17,703 nucleotides of DNA from Candidatus Methylomirabilota bacterium (GTDB lineage Bacteria > Methylomirabilota > Methylomirabilia > Methylomirabilales > CSP1-5). The notes under the pieces were generated by a model. The model was not told where the DNA came from and ran no database searches. It saw only the letters and a list, made by a program, of their open reading frames with translations. Position 1 is the stretch's first letter. Every line of letters starts with the position of its first letter. The stretch covers positions 1-17,703 of the forward strand of contig JAHFDE010000029.1 in assembly GCA_023249165.1 (NCBI GenBank), in the 5' to 3' direction. Position numbers and translations under genes: made by a program. Below are positions 1 to 7,428 of the stretch, piece after piece.

Positions 1-105
1 CATGCCCCCCGGCTTGAAAGCGTGACTCCTCACCTCCATAGCTGCCCCCTGTGCGATGAGCGCGGGCAACAGCAACCCCGCACCCACCAGAACTAGCCTA
101 CGCAC
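1..105 (-). CDS. N-terminal fragment of a secreted PEBP (YbhB/YbcL)-like protein, cut by the window edge
   Basis: An open frame begins at a GTG (103-105) and runs without a stop through 35 codons to the window edge. A strong ribosome binding site (AGGAGCAGGAGC) lies just upstream, ending 6 nt before the GTG. The first 22 residues look like a signal peptide: two arginines, a hydrophobic run (LVLVGAGLLLPALIA) and a small-residue end (AQGAA). The mature start MEVRSHAFKPGGM resembles the first strand of YbhB/YbcL-type phosphatidylethanolamine-binding proteins, which typically begin with a 'SPAFKxGGxIP' motif. The family name rests on about 12 residues and is tentative; reality of the start is better supported. 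It lies 70 nt downstream of queE and could be co-transcribed with it. Confidence 0.55.
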   Translation of the reverse strand, partial: MRRLVLVGAGLLLPALIAQGAAMEVRSHAFKPGGM

Positions 106-143
106 AAGATAGCTCCTGCTCCTAAACGCTCTCTGTCTCCTTC

Positions 144-173
144 CTGTGAACAGTGAACTGTGAACCGTGAACA
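144..173. repeat. Tandem heptamer array, single arm (queE/PEBP spacer)
   Basis: Four consecutive 7-bp units with the pattern CNGTGAA (CTGTGAA, CAGTGAA, CTGTGAA, CCGTGAA) occupy 144-171, followed by CAG. Shifted by one base the unit is NNTGAAC, the same word family as the CATGAAC/GTTCATG arrays at 9929-10018 and 17361-17475. The array starts just after the queE stop codon on the minus strand. No opposite arm was seen in this spacer. Confidence 0.8.
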
Positions 174-175
174 GG

Positions 176-868
176 TCAGACACCCCGCCGGAGACCCCAG
201 AGGAGCCGGTGGAGCTGGGGCAGGACGCGATAGGGGTAGCCGCCATCGCGGACGTGTTCGGCGAGGCGGCGCAGAGTCGCCTCATAGTCGAGAGCTAGAC
301 CGTCCGGTTGCAGGATGACCTTACCGCTCAGCAGGCCGCGGCCTTCAACGAACTCCTGGACCTCGGGCAGATCGGTGGCCGGATCGCAGATGACGAACTT
401 TAAGTAATAATTCCGCGTCTTCCCGAGCCAGTCGAGAGGCCCCCACGTACCATCCGTCATTCCCGCATTCTTGAGCTTTGGCGAGACAGCCCAGTGGCAC
501 ACCAGGTCGAGGAGTCCCCGCTCCGGCGTGTGCAGCCCGTTGGTCTCCATCACCACCTGATAGCCTCGCGTGTCAAGCGCGGCGGCGAGCGGGAGTAGTG
601 GCTGAAGCATTGGTTCGCCGCCGGTAAGGGTGACGAGAGGAGCGCGGGGTTCCTTCGGAAGCCACGCCAGGATCTCTTCCATGGTCATGGAACTGTATTC
701 CTTCCCCTCTACCGCCTGATCCTGCCGAACCCAGGTGTACTTGGAATCGCACCAGGAGCAGGTGAGGTCGCACCGGTAGAGGCGGATGAAGTGGGAAGGG
801 ATTCCGATGACCTCTCCCTCACCCTGGATCGAGGTAAACAGCTCGCTGATTGCGTAACTCGTACTCAT
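176..868 (-). CDS. queE: 7-carboxy-7-deazaguanine synthase (radical SAM enzyme)
   Basis: QueE converts 6-carboxy-tetrahydropterin to 7-carboxy-7-deazaguanine, a step in queuosine and other 7-deazapurine synthesis. The 230-residue protein has the family opening YAISELFTSIQGEG (residues 5-18). The iron-sulfur cysteines C33, C37 and C40 follow the QueE spacing CxxxCxxC. VTLTGGEP follows at about residues 79-86, and the tail RVLPQLHRLLWG is also family-like. Length fits the family (about 210-240). The start is chosen because the conserved motif begins a few residues in and no earlier start is available. No Shine-Dalgarno sequence precedes the ATG, and a promoter -10 ends 9 nt upstream, so the mRNA may be leaderless. 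queC and queD are not in the window. Confidence 0.95.
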   Translation of the reverse strand: MSTSYAISELFTSIQGEGEVIGIPSHFIRLYRCDLTCSWCDSKYTWVRQDQAVEGKEYSSMTMEEILAWLPKEPRAPLVTLTGGEPMLQPLLPLAAALDTRGYQVVMETNGLHTPERGLLDLVCHWAVSPKLKNAGMTDGTWGPLDWLGKTRNYYLKFVICDPATDLPEVQEFVEGRGLLSGKVILQPDGLALDYEATLRRLAEHVRDGGYPYRVLPQLHRLLWGLRRGV

Positions 869-877
869 CGCAAGAAG

Positions 878-906
878 ACTCTACGGCGTTGGCCTCATCG
901 TGTCAA
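878..906 (-). promoter_or_regulatory. Sigma70-type promoter for queE
   Basis: On the minus strand a perfect -35 TTGACA (901-906) is followed after exactly 17 bp by TAGAGT (878-883, 4 of 6 matches to the -10 consensus). The queE ATG lies only 9 nt beyond the -10, so transcription would start within a few bases of the start codon. Motif reading only; no expression data. Confidence 0.6.
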
Positions 907-917
907 TGGCCGGCCTG

Positions 918-959
918 GGTGTTGGGTCTTCGGTGTCAGGTGTTGGGTATTCGGTCGAG
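918..959. repeat. Tandem heptamer array, single arm, upstream of the queE promoter
   Basis: Six consecutive 7-bp units on the plus strand all begin GGT: GGTGTTG, GGTCTTC, GGTGTCA, GGTGTTG, GGTATTC, GGTCGAG. On the queE strand this puts an ACC every 7 bp, starting 11 bp upstream of the -35 element. No inverted partner arm was recognised. Confidence 0.75.
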
Positions 960-1284
960 CCGGCTCGGGAAGCATCCTTCGTCGGCGGAAAAATTCCACG
1001 GGGTCCTGATTCTGTTGCAACAGCACCCTTGGCCCCTCGCTCGGGGGCTCTCGCGGCGACCCTCTTCGGCGGCTTACGGCCCGGGTCTCTCCGTGTTCAC
1101 GATCCGTGCAACGAAGGCGGACACGGATCGCGCCTCGGTTTCCCAGGCCGTCGCCCGCCGGGGGGACCCCGCCGCTTCCGCCAATGTCGCTCGGGACCTG
1201 CAGGCGCTGTTGCCGTGGCGGGACACCGGCCGAACGCAAACCAGTTTCCGCCTTCCTCAGGATTTGCTTCCCGAGCCGCCACCC
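960..1284. other. Spacer without a recognised gene
   Basis: Between the GGT heptamers and the hydrolase stop codon lie 325 bp with no open frame that resembles a known protein. Frames on both strands give arginine- and proline-rich translations typical of shadow reading in GC-rich DNA. Small structures visible are a 10-bp palindrome TGTTGCAACA at 1013-1022 and a GC-rich inverted repeat (GCCCC/GGGGC, about 1032-1048). Neither has a T-run that would make it an intrinsic terminator. Confidence 0.5.
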
Positions 1285-2322
1285 TCATTCCAGCCTGATA
1301 CCAGGCCAACTCTCAATGGGGTCAGTGGAGCGGACCACATGCATTCCGGCCTCGGCAAAACGTTGGAACGCCGCATCCGCTTGATCCGTATAGTCGATCA
1401 CGCCAGGCACCACCACCGGCGACGTGCAGTCTTCCAGGACGTTCACCTTCTCGACTAAGCGCCGATCTCTGGCAAGGACATCTTCCAATAGATCCTCGAT
1501 CGTCCACGCCACGCAGTGACTCTTGGCCTGTCCGGCGATGACCACGGCATCAGACTCCAAAAGCTTCTTGACAAACTTGTCGCTCTTCTGAGCGATCGGC
1601 TCGCCATCCGGACCATCCACCACCTCCGGCCCCAGGACCGAATAATGCTCGGTCAACGGGTTCTGGCCTTTGACATGAAAATCCGGCTGACTGCACCGCG
1701 CGACGCTGTGGAAAAAGACGGCTTCCTCAACGGCCGAAACGAGGGCATGGCCTATACCGCCCAGAATGGCATGATAGGGCCAGATGGTAAGATCATATTT
1801 CCCGCTCTCTTTCAGCTTCTGCGTGTAGTGCAAGAGGTGCCGCTGGCCGTAGCCCTCCTCGATCTGAAGACCATGACTCACCGCCGGATTGAACTTCCAC
1901 AGACCCTTCCGGACGTCCTCTTCGGAAACGATCGTAAAAGGCGGCGGATGCTCCCCGCTGTCATTGACCAGATAGACGGCGTGAAAAATCTGCATCGCCT
2001 CGTGCGTATCCATCGTCGGGCAAATCTGAGTAATCACGCCAAGATTTCGATAAATGAATTCACAAAGCCTTCGATTGTCGTCCACCGCACCGGTCCCGGA
2101 GCATCCGCCAACATACAGCTCAAATCCGGGAATGCAAAACGTGTTCTGTACATCTACGATGACCAAGCAGATCGTGAATCGGTCATGAGCCGCCGGCAGT
2201 ATTCGGTGTCGCCTTGCCCACCCCGCGGCTTCCCGCGCCCGTTCTTCGTAAGGAACCCTCCATACCTCACCTACTTTCTGTGGATCGAAGTGAGGGGGAA
2301 TAGGCAATTCACGGCCCGCCAT
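1285..2322 (-). CDS. Isochorismatase/nicotinamidase-fold cysteine hydrolase
   Basis: The 345-residue protein has the triad of the isochorismatase-like hydrolase superfamily: D57 in LVIVDVQNTF, K218 in KGQNPLTEHYS and C270 in KSHCVAW. D105, H107 and H114 match the metal-binding DxH...H pattern of nicotinamidases. This points to amide hydrolysis, possibly nicotinamide or a related amide, but the substrate is not fixed by the sequence. It is longer than typical nicotinamidases (about 180-220), with an N-terminal extension of about 45 residues and a long segment (about 120-180) between the metal site and the WPYHAILGG stretch. There the cysteine usual in nicotinamidases (WPxHC) is alanine. No signal peptide is seen, so it is probably cytoplasmic. 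The ATG has a good ribosome binding site (AAGGAAGG) and its own promoter. nadD is over 10 kb away, so neighbours do not define the pathway. Confidence 0.85.
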   Translation of the reverse strand: MAGRELPIPPHFDPQKVGEVWRVPYEERAREAAGWARRHRILPAAHDRFTICLVIVDVQNTFCIPGFELYVGGCSGTGAVDDNRRLCEFIYRNLGVITQICPTMDTHEAMQIFHAVYLVNDSGEHPPPFTIVSEEDVRKGLWKFNPAVSHGLQIEEGYGQRHLLHYTQKLKESGKYDLTIWPYHAILGGIGHALVSAVEEAVFFHSVARCSQPDFHVKGQNPLTEHYSVLGPEVVDGPDGEPIAQKSDKFVKKLLESDAVVIAGQAKSHCVAWTIEDLLEDVLARDRRLVEKVNVLEDCTSPVVVPGVIDYTDQADAAFQRFAEAGMHVVRSTDPIESWPGIRLE

Positions 2323-2378
2323 GTTCGACCTTCCTTTCTCTCGACTCTGATATCCCGCTTTCGCGTGTCCCGACCCAC

Positions 2379-2407
2379 ACTATAGGCCTCGGCCTGGCCT
2401 GCGTCAA
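2379..2407 (-). promoter_or_regulatory. Sigma70-type promoter for the cysteine hydrolase gene
   Basis: On the minus strand, TTGACG (2402-2407) and TATAGT (2379-2384) are separated by exactly 17 bp. Each hexamer matches the consensus at 5 of 6 positions. It lies about 57 bp upstream of the hydrolase ATG, leaving an untranslated leader of about 50 nt with an AAGGAAGG ribosome binding site. Confidence 0.65.
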
Positions 2408-2537
2408 TCCGGGCCGCGGGCACCGATTCAGATCGTCCAGGAACTTTGGAATGACGTCCGTAGGTTGAGCTGAAGTGTGGAGACGACACTCGACCGACAG
2501 GCGAGATGAGGCAGGCCGACCGATCAACTTGCCCAAA

Positions 2538-2557
2538 GCACCACCGCGGCAGGGTGC
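2538..2557 (-). terminator. Possible weak terminator after the VTT gene
   Basis: Immediately after the stop codon of the VTT gene, the minus strand has a GCACC/GGTGC inverted repeat (5-bp stem, 10-nt loop) followed by only TTT. The stem and T-run are short, so this is a weak candidate. Its place before the separately promoted hydrolase gene makes termination here plausible. Confidence 0.25.
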
Positions 2558-3277
2558 CTACGGGAGATCGCCCCAATGACGCCGGACGAACACCATGACC
2601 CGATCCCGGTACAGATACCCCATCAGCAGGAGGAAGGCGCCGATGGCAACGAGGAGAACCCAACTGAACGAGTCCCCGGCCTGAAACTTCGCCCCCTGAA
2701 CCGAGAGGAGCCAGGTTCCGGGCATCCGTCCAAGGGTCATGGTCACGAAAAAAGCCCACACGGGGATGGGGGTGACCCCCAGGATATACGAAAGGGTATC
2801 CTTCGGAAAGCCCGGGATCAGAAAGAAGACGAAGACGGCGAAAATCCCCCGGGGCTCTTGCAGAAAGGCGAATTTCTGATACAGCGCCGGCCGAACGATG
2901 CGTTGAACGAAACGCATCCCGAGCCACCGGGAGAGCCCGAAGGCGATCAGGGACCCGAGGCTCAAACCGATGGAGGAGTAGACAAAGCCCTGCAGGATAC
3001 CGAAGATGAATCCGCCCAAGAACCCTGTCGCCTCACCCGGAATAAACGAGATGACCACCTGCGAGATCTGGAGCCCAATAAAGACGACAGGGGCGAGATT
3101 CCCGTAACTGAGCACCAGGGCCCGAAGCCGTTCCCGTTCGGCAAAGAGTTCGACCAGATTCCGATACGCTCCGTAAGGATCCGTGAGGGCGTCCGGGAAC
3201 CAGAGGATATAGGCTACCACCGGAATCAGGAGGCCCGAGGCGATGGAGAAAATCACCTTTCCGAAGTAACCCTTCAC
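2558..3277 (-). CDS. VTT/SNARE-associated (TVP38/DedA-like) inner-membrane protein
   Basis: The 239-residue protein has five or so hydrophobic segments and VTT-domain hallmarks. PGEATGFLGGFIFG (residues 80-93) is the first re-entrant motif. FFLIPGFPKDTLSY (151-164) is the second, with the central Pro-Gly. GRMPGTW (183-189) follows. Family members are linked to lipid scrambling and membrane homeostasis; the exact role here is unknown. I chose the GTG at 3275-3277 because a strong AGGAGG sits 7 nt upstream and a membrane segment follows within a few residues. A frame-consistent upstream GTG at 3317-3319 would add 14 residues but lacks a good binding site. It follows the permease gene by 48 nt and is probably co-transcribed with the transporter genes. 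Confidence 0.85.
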   Translation of the reverse strand: MKGYFGKVIFSIASGLLIPVVAYILWFPDALTDPYGAYRNLVELFAERERLRALVLSYGNLAPVVFIGLQISQVVISFIPGEATGFLGGFIFGILQGFVYSSIGLSLGSLIAFGLSRWLGMRFVQRIVRPALYQKFAFLQEPRGIFAVFVFFLIPGFPKDTLSYILGVTPIPVWAFFVTMTLGRMPGTWLLSVQGAKFQAGDSFSWVLLVAIGAFLLLMGYLYRDRVMVFVRRHWGDLP

Positions 3278-3325
3278 CCGATATCCTCCTGGAGCGGCAT
3301 CGCTTTCCCCTTCTCGCACCCCACC

Positions 3326-4291
3326 CTACAGCTGCCGCAGGCGCGGGTTAAAAGCTTCCCTCAAACCCTCGCCGAAGAGGTTGAAGGCGAGCACGATGAC
3401 CAGGATCGCCGTCCCAGGGATAATAGTCAACCACCACGCATCAAAGAGGTAATTCTTCCCGTCCGAGAGGATGTTCCCCCACGTGGCGTCCGGCGGCGGG
3501 ACGCCGAACCCGAGGAAGGAGAGGGCGGACTCGGTCAGAATGGCCCCGGCGATCCCGAGGGTCGCCGAGACCAGGACCGGGGCAACGGCGTTCGGGAGCA
3601 GGTGACGGAGGATCACCCGTGGCCCGGACACCCCCAGCGCCCGCGCCGCCTGGACAAAGTCCTGCTCGCGCAGCGCCAGGATCTCTGCACGGACAAAGCG
3701 CGCCGTCCCCTCCCAACTGGTGAGACCGATCACCACCATGATGTTCCAGATCGAGGGCCTCAAAATGGCCACGACCGTCAGGATGAGAAAGAAGGCGGGG
3801 AAGGAGAGCGCCACGTCAATCAACCCGGTGATCAGTGTATCCACGCTCATCAGCCGGAGGATCCGGACGCGACCGTAATACCCGGCGATGCCCCCGAAGA
3901 TGATCCCAATGGCCACCGCAATCCCGACCGCCACGAACCCGACCGAGAGAGAGACAAAGGCCCCCTCCAGCATGCGAGCAAAGACATCCCGTCCCAGCTC
4001 ATCGGTCCCAAGCAGGTACACGCCGAGGCGCGGCAGAGCCTCGATGGGGACTGCCAGACGATTGGGAAGCGACAGGGGAGCCCTGAACTTGTCCGCCAGT
4101 CGCACCTGGCGGGGGTCGAGGACTGGATGATCCCCCTTGGTCACAAGCAGGCCGAAAAGGGCTACCACGAAGAAGAGGGTGCAGGCCATCATACCTGCCA
4201 CGGCGATCCGGTCCCGGAGGAACGACCGCCAGGCAAGCCGAGAGGGGGAGACCATCACTGCTGCGGGCCCCGTCGCCGCTCCTTGCGCCAT
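3326..4291 (-). CDS. Peptide/nickel-type ABC transporter permease (DppC/OppC family)
   Basis: The 321-residue protein has an N-terminal membrane helix (about 29-50). The OppC-family motif GTDELGRDVF follows at 95-104, then further helices and the EAA loop that contacts the ATPase (DFVQAARALGVSGPRVILRHLLPN, split by the usual glycine, 211-234). The C-terminal region SALSFLGFGVPPPDATWG is typical of DppC/OppC proteins. It should form a heterodimeric channel with the adjacent DppB-like protein in the inner membrane. The gene starts 1 nt after the end of the dppB-like gene, indicating translational coupling. The substrate cannot be read from the sequence. No ATPase gene follows; the next gene is the VTT protein. 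Confidence 0.93.
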   Translation of the reverse strand: MAQGAATGPAAVMVSPSRLAWRSFLRDRIAVAGMMACTLFFVVALFGLLVTKGDHPVLDPRQVRLADKFRAPLSLPNRLAVPIEALPRLGVYLLGTDELGRDVFARMLEGAFVSLSVGFVAVGIAVAIGIIFGGIAGYYGRVRILRLMSVDTLITGLIDVALSFPAFFLILTVVAILRPSIWNIMVVIGLTSWEGTARFVRAEILALREQDFVQAARALGVSGPRVILRHLLPNAVAPVLVSATLGIAGAILTESALSFLGFGVPPPDATWGNILSDGKNYLFDAWWLTIIPGTAILVIVLAFNLFGEGLREAFNPRLRQL

Positions 4292-4292
4292 C

Positions 4293-5264
4293 CTACTCGA
4301 CCCCCTCCAGCCGGATCCGCGGGTCCACCACCATATAGAGCAGGTCCGAAAGCAACGTCCCTACCAACGTCAAGAGGGCCGCGACGAAGTTGAGGGTAAT
4401 CACGATCGGGTAGTCGCGGCTCAGAATGGCCTCGTAGCCCAGCCGGCCGATCCCCGGCCAGGCAAAGATCGTCTCGATGATGACGCTGCCGCCGACCAGC
4501 CCCGGGACGATCAGCCCCAGCATCGTCACGAAGGGGAGCAGGCCGTTGCGCAGGGCATGCTTATACAGGACGGTGTCCTCATCCAACCCCTTCGCCCGGG
4601 CGGTCCGCACGTAATCCGACGTAATGACTTCGAGCATCTGCGCACGGACATATCGGGACAGGATGGCGATCCCGGCCGTCGCCCCGAGGACGGAGGGCAG
4701 GACCAGGTGCCACGTCCGGTCCATGAACGACCAGACGAGGTTCCGCCCCTGGTGCCCAAACGTCCTGAGCCCGATCACGTCCACGTGGAAAGTCTGGACC
4801 ACAAAGATGATCAGGAGATACGCGAGGTAAAACCCCGGGATCGAGATCAGAGCGAAGACCACCACCGTGGTGACCTTGTCCAGGACGGAGTTGCGGCGGA
4901 TCGCCGTGGTGATCCCCAGCGGGAAGGCAGCGCACCAGACGAGGATCGTCCCGGCCAGAAAGAGCCACAGGCTATTCCAGACCCGCTCGACGATCTTGGG
5001 CAAGACCGGCTGGTTGTCCTTGAAGGAGCGGAGCTCGCCCGTAAACAGCCTTCGGTAGAAGCGGAGGTACTGGATGTGCAGGGGCTGATCCAAGTCGAAG
5101 GCCTTCCGGTAGCGTTCGAGCTGCTGCGGGGTGAACCGCGGATTCATGGGGTCGATCTGGCTCGGCTCGCCTGGCGCCAGGTGGATCACGGCGAACGAGA
5201 TCACCGAAATGAAAAAAAGGGTCCAGAGTTTCTTCCACCCGGTCCGCAGCAGAAACGAGAGCAT
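4293..5264 (-). CDS. Peptide/nickel-type ABC transporter permease (DppB/OppB family)
   Basis: The 323-residue protein starts with a membrane helix (about 10-30) and the DppB-type periplasmic segment AVIHLAPGEP. Four to five more hydrophobic segments follow. The EAA loop is at 217-244 (SDYVRTARAKGLDED, then HALRNGLLP). It is the partner channel subunit of the DppC-like protein. The ATG lies 6 nt beyond the binding-protein gene, and its GAGG ribosome site overlaps that gene's TGA, so the two genes are probably coupled. Length is usual for the family (about 310-340). Confidence 0.93.
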   Translation of the reverse strand: MLSFLLRTGWKKLWTLFFISVISFAVIHLAPGEPSQIDPMNPRFTPQQLERYRKAFDLDQPLHIQYLRFYRRLFTGELRSFKDNQPVLPKIVERVWNSLWLFLAGTILVWCAAFPLGITTAIRRNSVLDKVTTVVVFALISIPGFYLAYLLIIFVVQTFHVDVIGLRTFGHQGRNLVWSFMDRTWHLVLPSVLGATAGIAILSRYVRAQMLEVITSDYVRTARAKGLDEDTVLYKHALRNGLLPFVTMLGLIVPGLVGGSVIIETIFAWPGIGRLGYEAILSRDYPIVITLNFVAALLTLVGTLLSDLLYMVVDPRIRLEGVE

Positions 5265-5270
5265 CGCGCC

Positions 5271-7376
5271 TCAATTGGTCGTGAGCACCGGCTCAGCGGT
5301 CTTCACCCACTCGTTGAAGTGAAATGTGATTCCGCCCAACTTATCGGGAACGATGGTGAGGTAGCGGGGTGTCCCGTCCGCGCCCTCAACCATGCGCACC
5401 AGCTTCCGGTCGAGGAGCGTGAGGCCCTTGCCGACAAAGAGGAAGGTATACGGTTGGTCCACGGCGATGAGCCGGTGCAGGCGTCTCGCCATGGCCACCT
5501 GCCGCTCGCGGTTATACTCCTGGCGGATGCGGACCATCAACGCATCCGCCGCCGGGTTGGCATACCCCACAAAGTTGAGCTGGAAGTGGCCCGTCTGGCT
5601 TGAATGAAAGATCTGGTAGAGGTCCGCATCCAGCCCCATGGACCAGCCGAGGATCAAGGCGTCGAAGTCCCCCTTGTCCACCCGCTCGTTGATGAAGACG
5701 GCCCACTCCATCGTGAGGGTCTCGACCTTGATCCCCAGGCGGCGCCAGGCGTTCTGGGCCACCACCATGACCGCCTTCCGGACCTCGTTGCCAGAGTTGG
5801 TGATGAGGGTAAAGGCCAAGGGCTGTCCGTTCTTCTCGAGCCACCCCTCGGCGTTTCGTCTCCAGCCGGCGTCGGCGAGGAGCGTGAGGGCCCCCTCGGG
5901 GTCATAGGGGAGCGGCTCGACCGTCGGATCGTAGAACTCGGTCTGCTTCGGATAAGGACCGGTCGTCCGCTCTGCCTGCCCGTAGAGCACATAGTCGATG
6001 ATCTCCTGGACGTTAATCGCCATGCCCAATGCCTTCCGCACCCGGACGTCCTGGAAGATCGGACGCCGCATGTTATACCCGATGTACGTGTAGCCTAACC
6101 CGAGCCGCGAGAAGTTCTGGAAGCGCGGGTCGTGTCGCAACCGCTCGACCTGGTGCGGCTGCGCGCCGTAGGCGTCGCTGGTCCCCGCATAGAAGGTCAC
6201 CTCGGCGGTCAGCAGGTCTGGGATGATGCGAAACAGATACTCGCGGAGGTTCGGCGCCCCCTCCCAGTAGCGGTCAAACCGCGTGAGGCGAATGAACTGG
6301 TCCGTCTTCCACGCGTCGAACTGAAAGGAGCCGCTGCCGATGGGCGACCGGTTGAACTGGGAATGGCGGAGCGAAAAACCCTTGGGATCACGCCCGGCGC
6401 GGACCGCCTCCGCCCGCAGTGCATCCCGGTTGAGGAGGTGTTCGGGCAGGATCCCCATGGTCCAGCTCCCGAACCCCGGCTCGAAGAGGCGCTTGTAGGT
6501 GATCTTGACCGCATACCGGCCGAGGGGCTCGACCGCCTTGACCGGCTCAAAGTCGGGGACGCGGGGCGAGAGATTCTCGGGCGCCATGATCGCCTCGTAC
6601 GTGAACTTGACATCGCCCGAGTCGAACTCATGCCCGTCGTGAAAGAGGATCCCCTTCCGCAGCCGGAAGAGGACGACGGGATTGTGCTCGGTCGGCGGGA
6701 CGAGTTCCGCGGCCCGCTCCCGGGTGATGATTGAGTCAGCCGCCTTCACAAAGCGCGAGGGATCGATTCGGTCCACGTACCCGCCGAGCAGGCGGTCGAT
6801 CTTTGTAAAGAAGTCCTGATCGACCTCGCGGAGGGTGAACTTGATCCGAGGGGGCTGGCGCACCGTCACCTCGACCTGACGCTTGACGGGTTTGCGCCCC
6901 TCCGGTCCCGGTTCGGTCACCTCGATCTGCTCGACGCTCGATCGGCCGAGCAGCAACTCGACCCGCCGGACGAGCTTGAGCGCGGGCTCGCCCGCCGCCC
7001 GCGCCCGCTCAAGGTATCGGAGCAGCCCGTCAGCGGTGGCCGGAGCGCCGTCGGGCAGGCGTTGGGTCTCATCCACGGTGAGATACGCCTCTTCAAAGAT
7101 CTCCCACGCCTCGGCCAGTCGCCCGCGGAAGGAGAGGTCGAGGTCCCGATCGATCAACCCTTCGAAGACGAGGGTGTTAATCGCCGCGCTGGCTGAATCG
7201 GCGGCGAGGGTGGGATTCAGGATGGACGCATCGCCAATGGAGGTCTCGATATACCGGGTGAGCCGGCCCGGATCCCCTTTCACCTGATCCTCGAAGGTGG
7301 GGACCCAGAAATAGGACTGCAGCAGAAAAAGACCGACGAGGGTCGGAGCCAGGATCAGGATCCGCTTTACCCGCAT
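5271..7376 (-). CDS. Extracellular solute-binding protein, family 5 (peptide/opine/nickel type), with a large insertion
   Basis: This is the likely periplasmic receptor for the two adjacent permeases. The 701-residue protein opens with a basic stretch and hydrophobic segment (MRVKRILILAPTLVGLFLL), a signal peptide or anchor without an obvious lipobox. The family-5 fold is visible in SILNPTLAADSASA (51-64), LAEAWE (87-92), LRKGILFHDGHEFDSGDVKFTYEAI (239-263, the SBP_bac_5 signature) and later lobes. About 145 residues (93-236) lie between LAEAWE and LRKGILFHDG, where most family members have a few residues, explaining the unusual length (usually 500-600). The start at 7376 is chosen because a longer frame would run into secG. 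No clear Shine-Dalgarno sequence precedes this ATG. Confidence 0.88.
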   Translation of the reverse strand: MRVKRILILAPTLVGLFLLQSYFWVPTFEDQVKGDPGRLTRYIETSIGDASILNPTLAADSASAAINTLVFEGLIDRDLDLSFRGRLAEAWEIFEEAYLTVDETQRLPDGAPATADGLLRYLERARAAGEPALKLVRRVELLLGRSSVEQIEVTEPGPEGRKPVKRQVEVTVRQPPRIKFTLREVDQDFFTKIDRLLGGYVDRIDPSRFVKAADSIITRERAAELVPPTEHNPVVLFRLRKGILFHDGHEFDSGDVKFTYEAIMAPENLSPRVPDFEPVKAVEPLGRYAVKITYKRLFEPGFGSWTMGILPEHLLNRDALRAEAVRAGRDPKGFSLRHSQFNRSPIGSGSFQFDAWKTDQFIRLTRFDRYWEGAPNLREYLFRIIPDLLTAEVTFYAGTSDAYGAQPHQVERLRHDPRFQNFSRLGLGYTYIGYNMRRPIFQDVRVRKALGMAINVQEIIDYVLYGQAERTTGPYPKQTEFYDPTVEPLPYDPEGALTLLADAGWRRNAEGWLEKNGQPLAFTLITNSGNEVRKAVMVVAQNAWRRLGIKVETLTMEWAVFINERVDKGDFDALILGWSMGLDADLYQIFHSSQTGHFQLNFVGYANPAADALMVRIRQEYNRERQVAMARRLHRLIAVDQPYTFLFVGKGLTLLDRKLVRMVEGADGTPRYLTIVPDKLGGITFHFNEWVKTAEPVLTTN

Positions 7377-7428
7377 GGAGAACCCGGAGTGGACGCCACC
7401 TGCCTCTTGGTCATACCCCGGACCCTCG

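Noticed and set aside
1013..1022. Palindrome TGTTGCAACA as an operator for queE
   Set aside because: A 10-bp palindrome is expected by chance at this scale, and it is over 100 bp upstream of the promoter.
850..1458. Plus-strand open frame of 202 codons across the queE/hydrolase spacer
   Set aside because: It overlaps both flanking minus-strand genes, crosses the heptamer array and resembles no family I know. A small gene here cannot be excluded, but nothing supports it.
2576..4393. Long plus-strand open frame of 605 codons
   Set aside because: It lies opposite the VTT and DppC-like genes and gives a charged, Asp/Arg/Pro/His-rich translation with no recognisable domain. It is a shadow of minus-strand coding in GC-rich DNA.
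4137..5603. Plus-strand open frame of 488 codons
   Set aside because: It is antisense to the two permeases and the end of the binding protein, with low-complexity charged translation and no ribosome site or domain.
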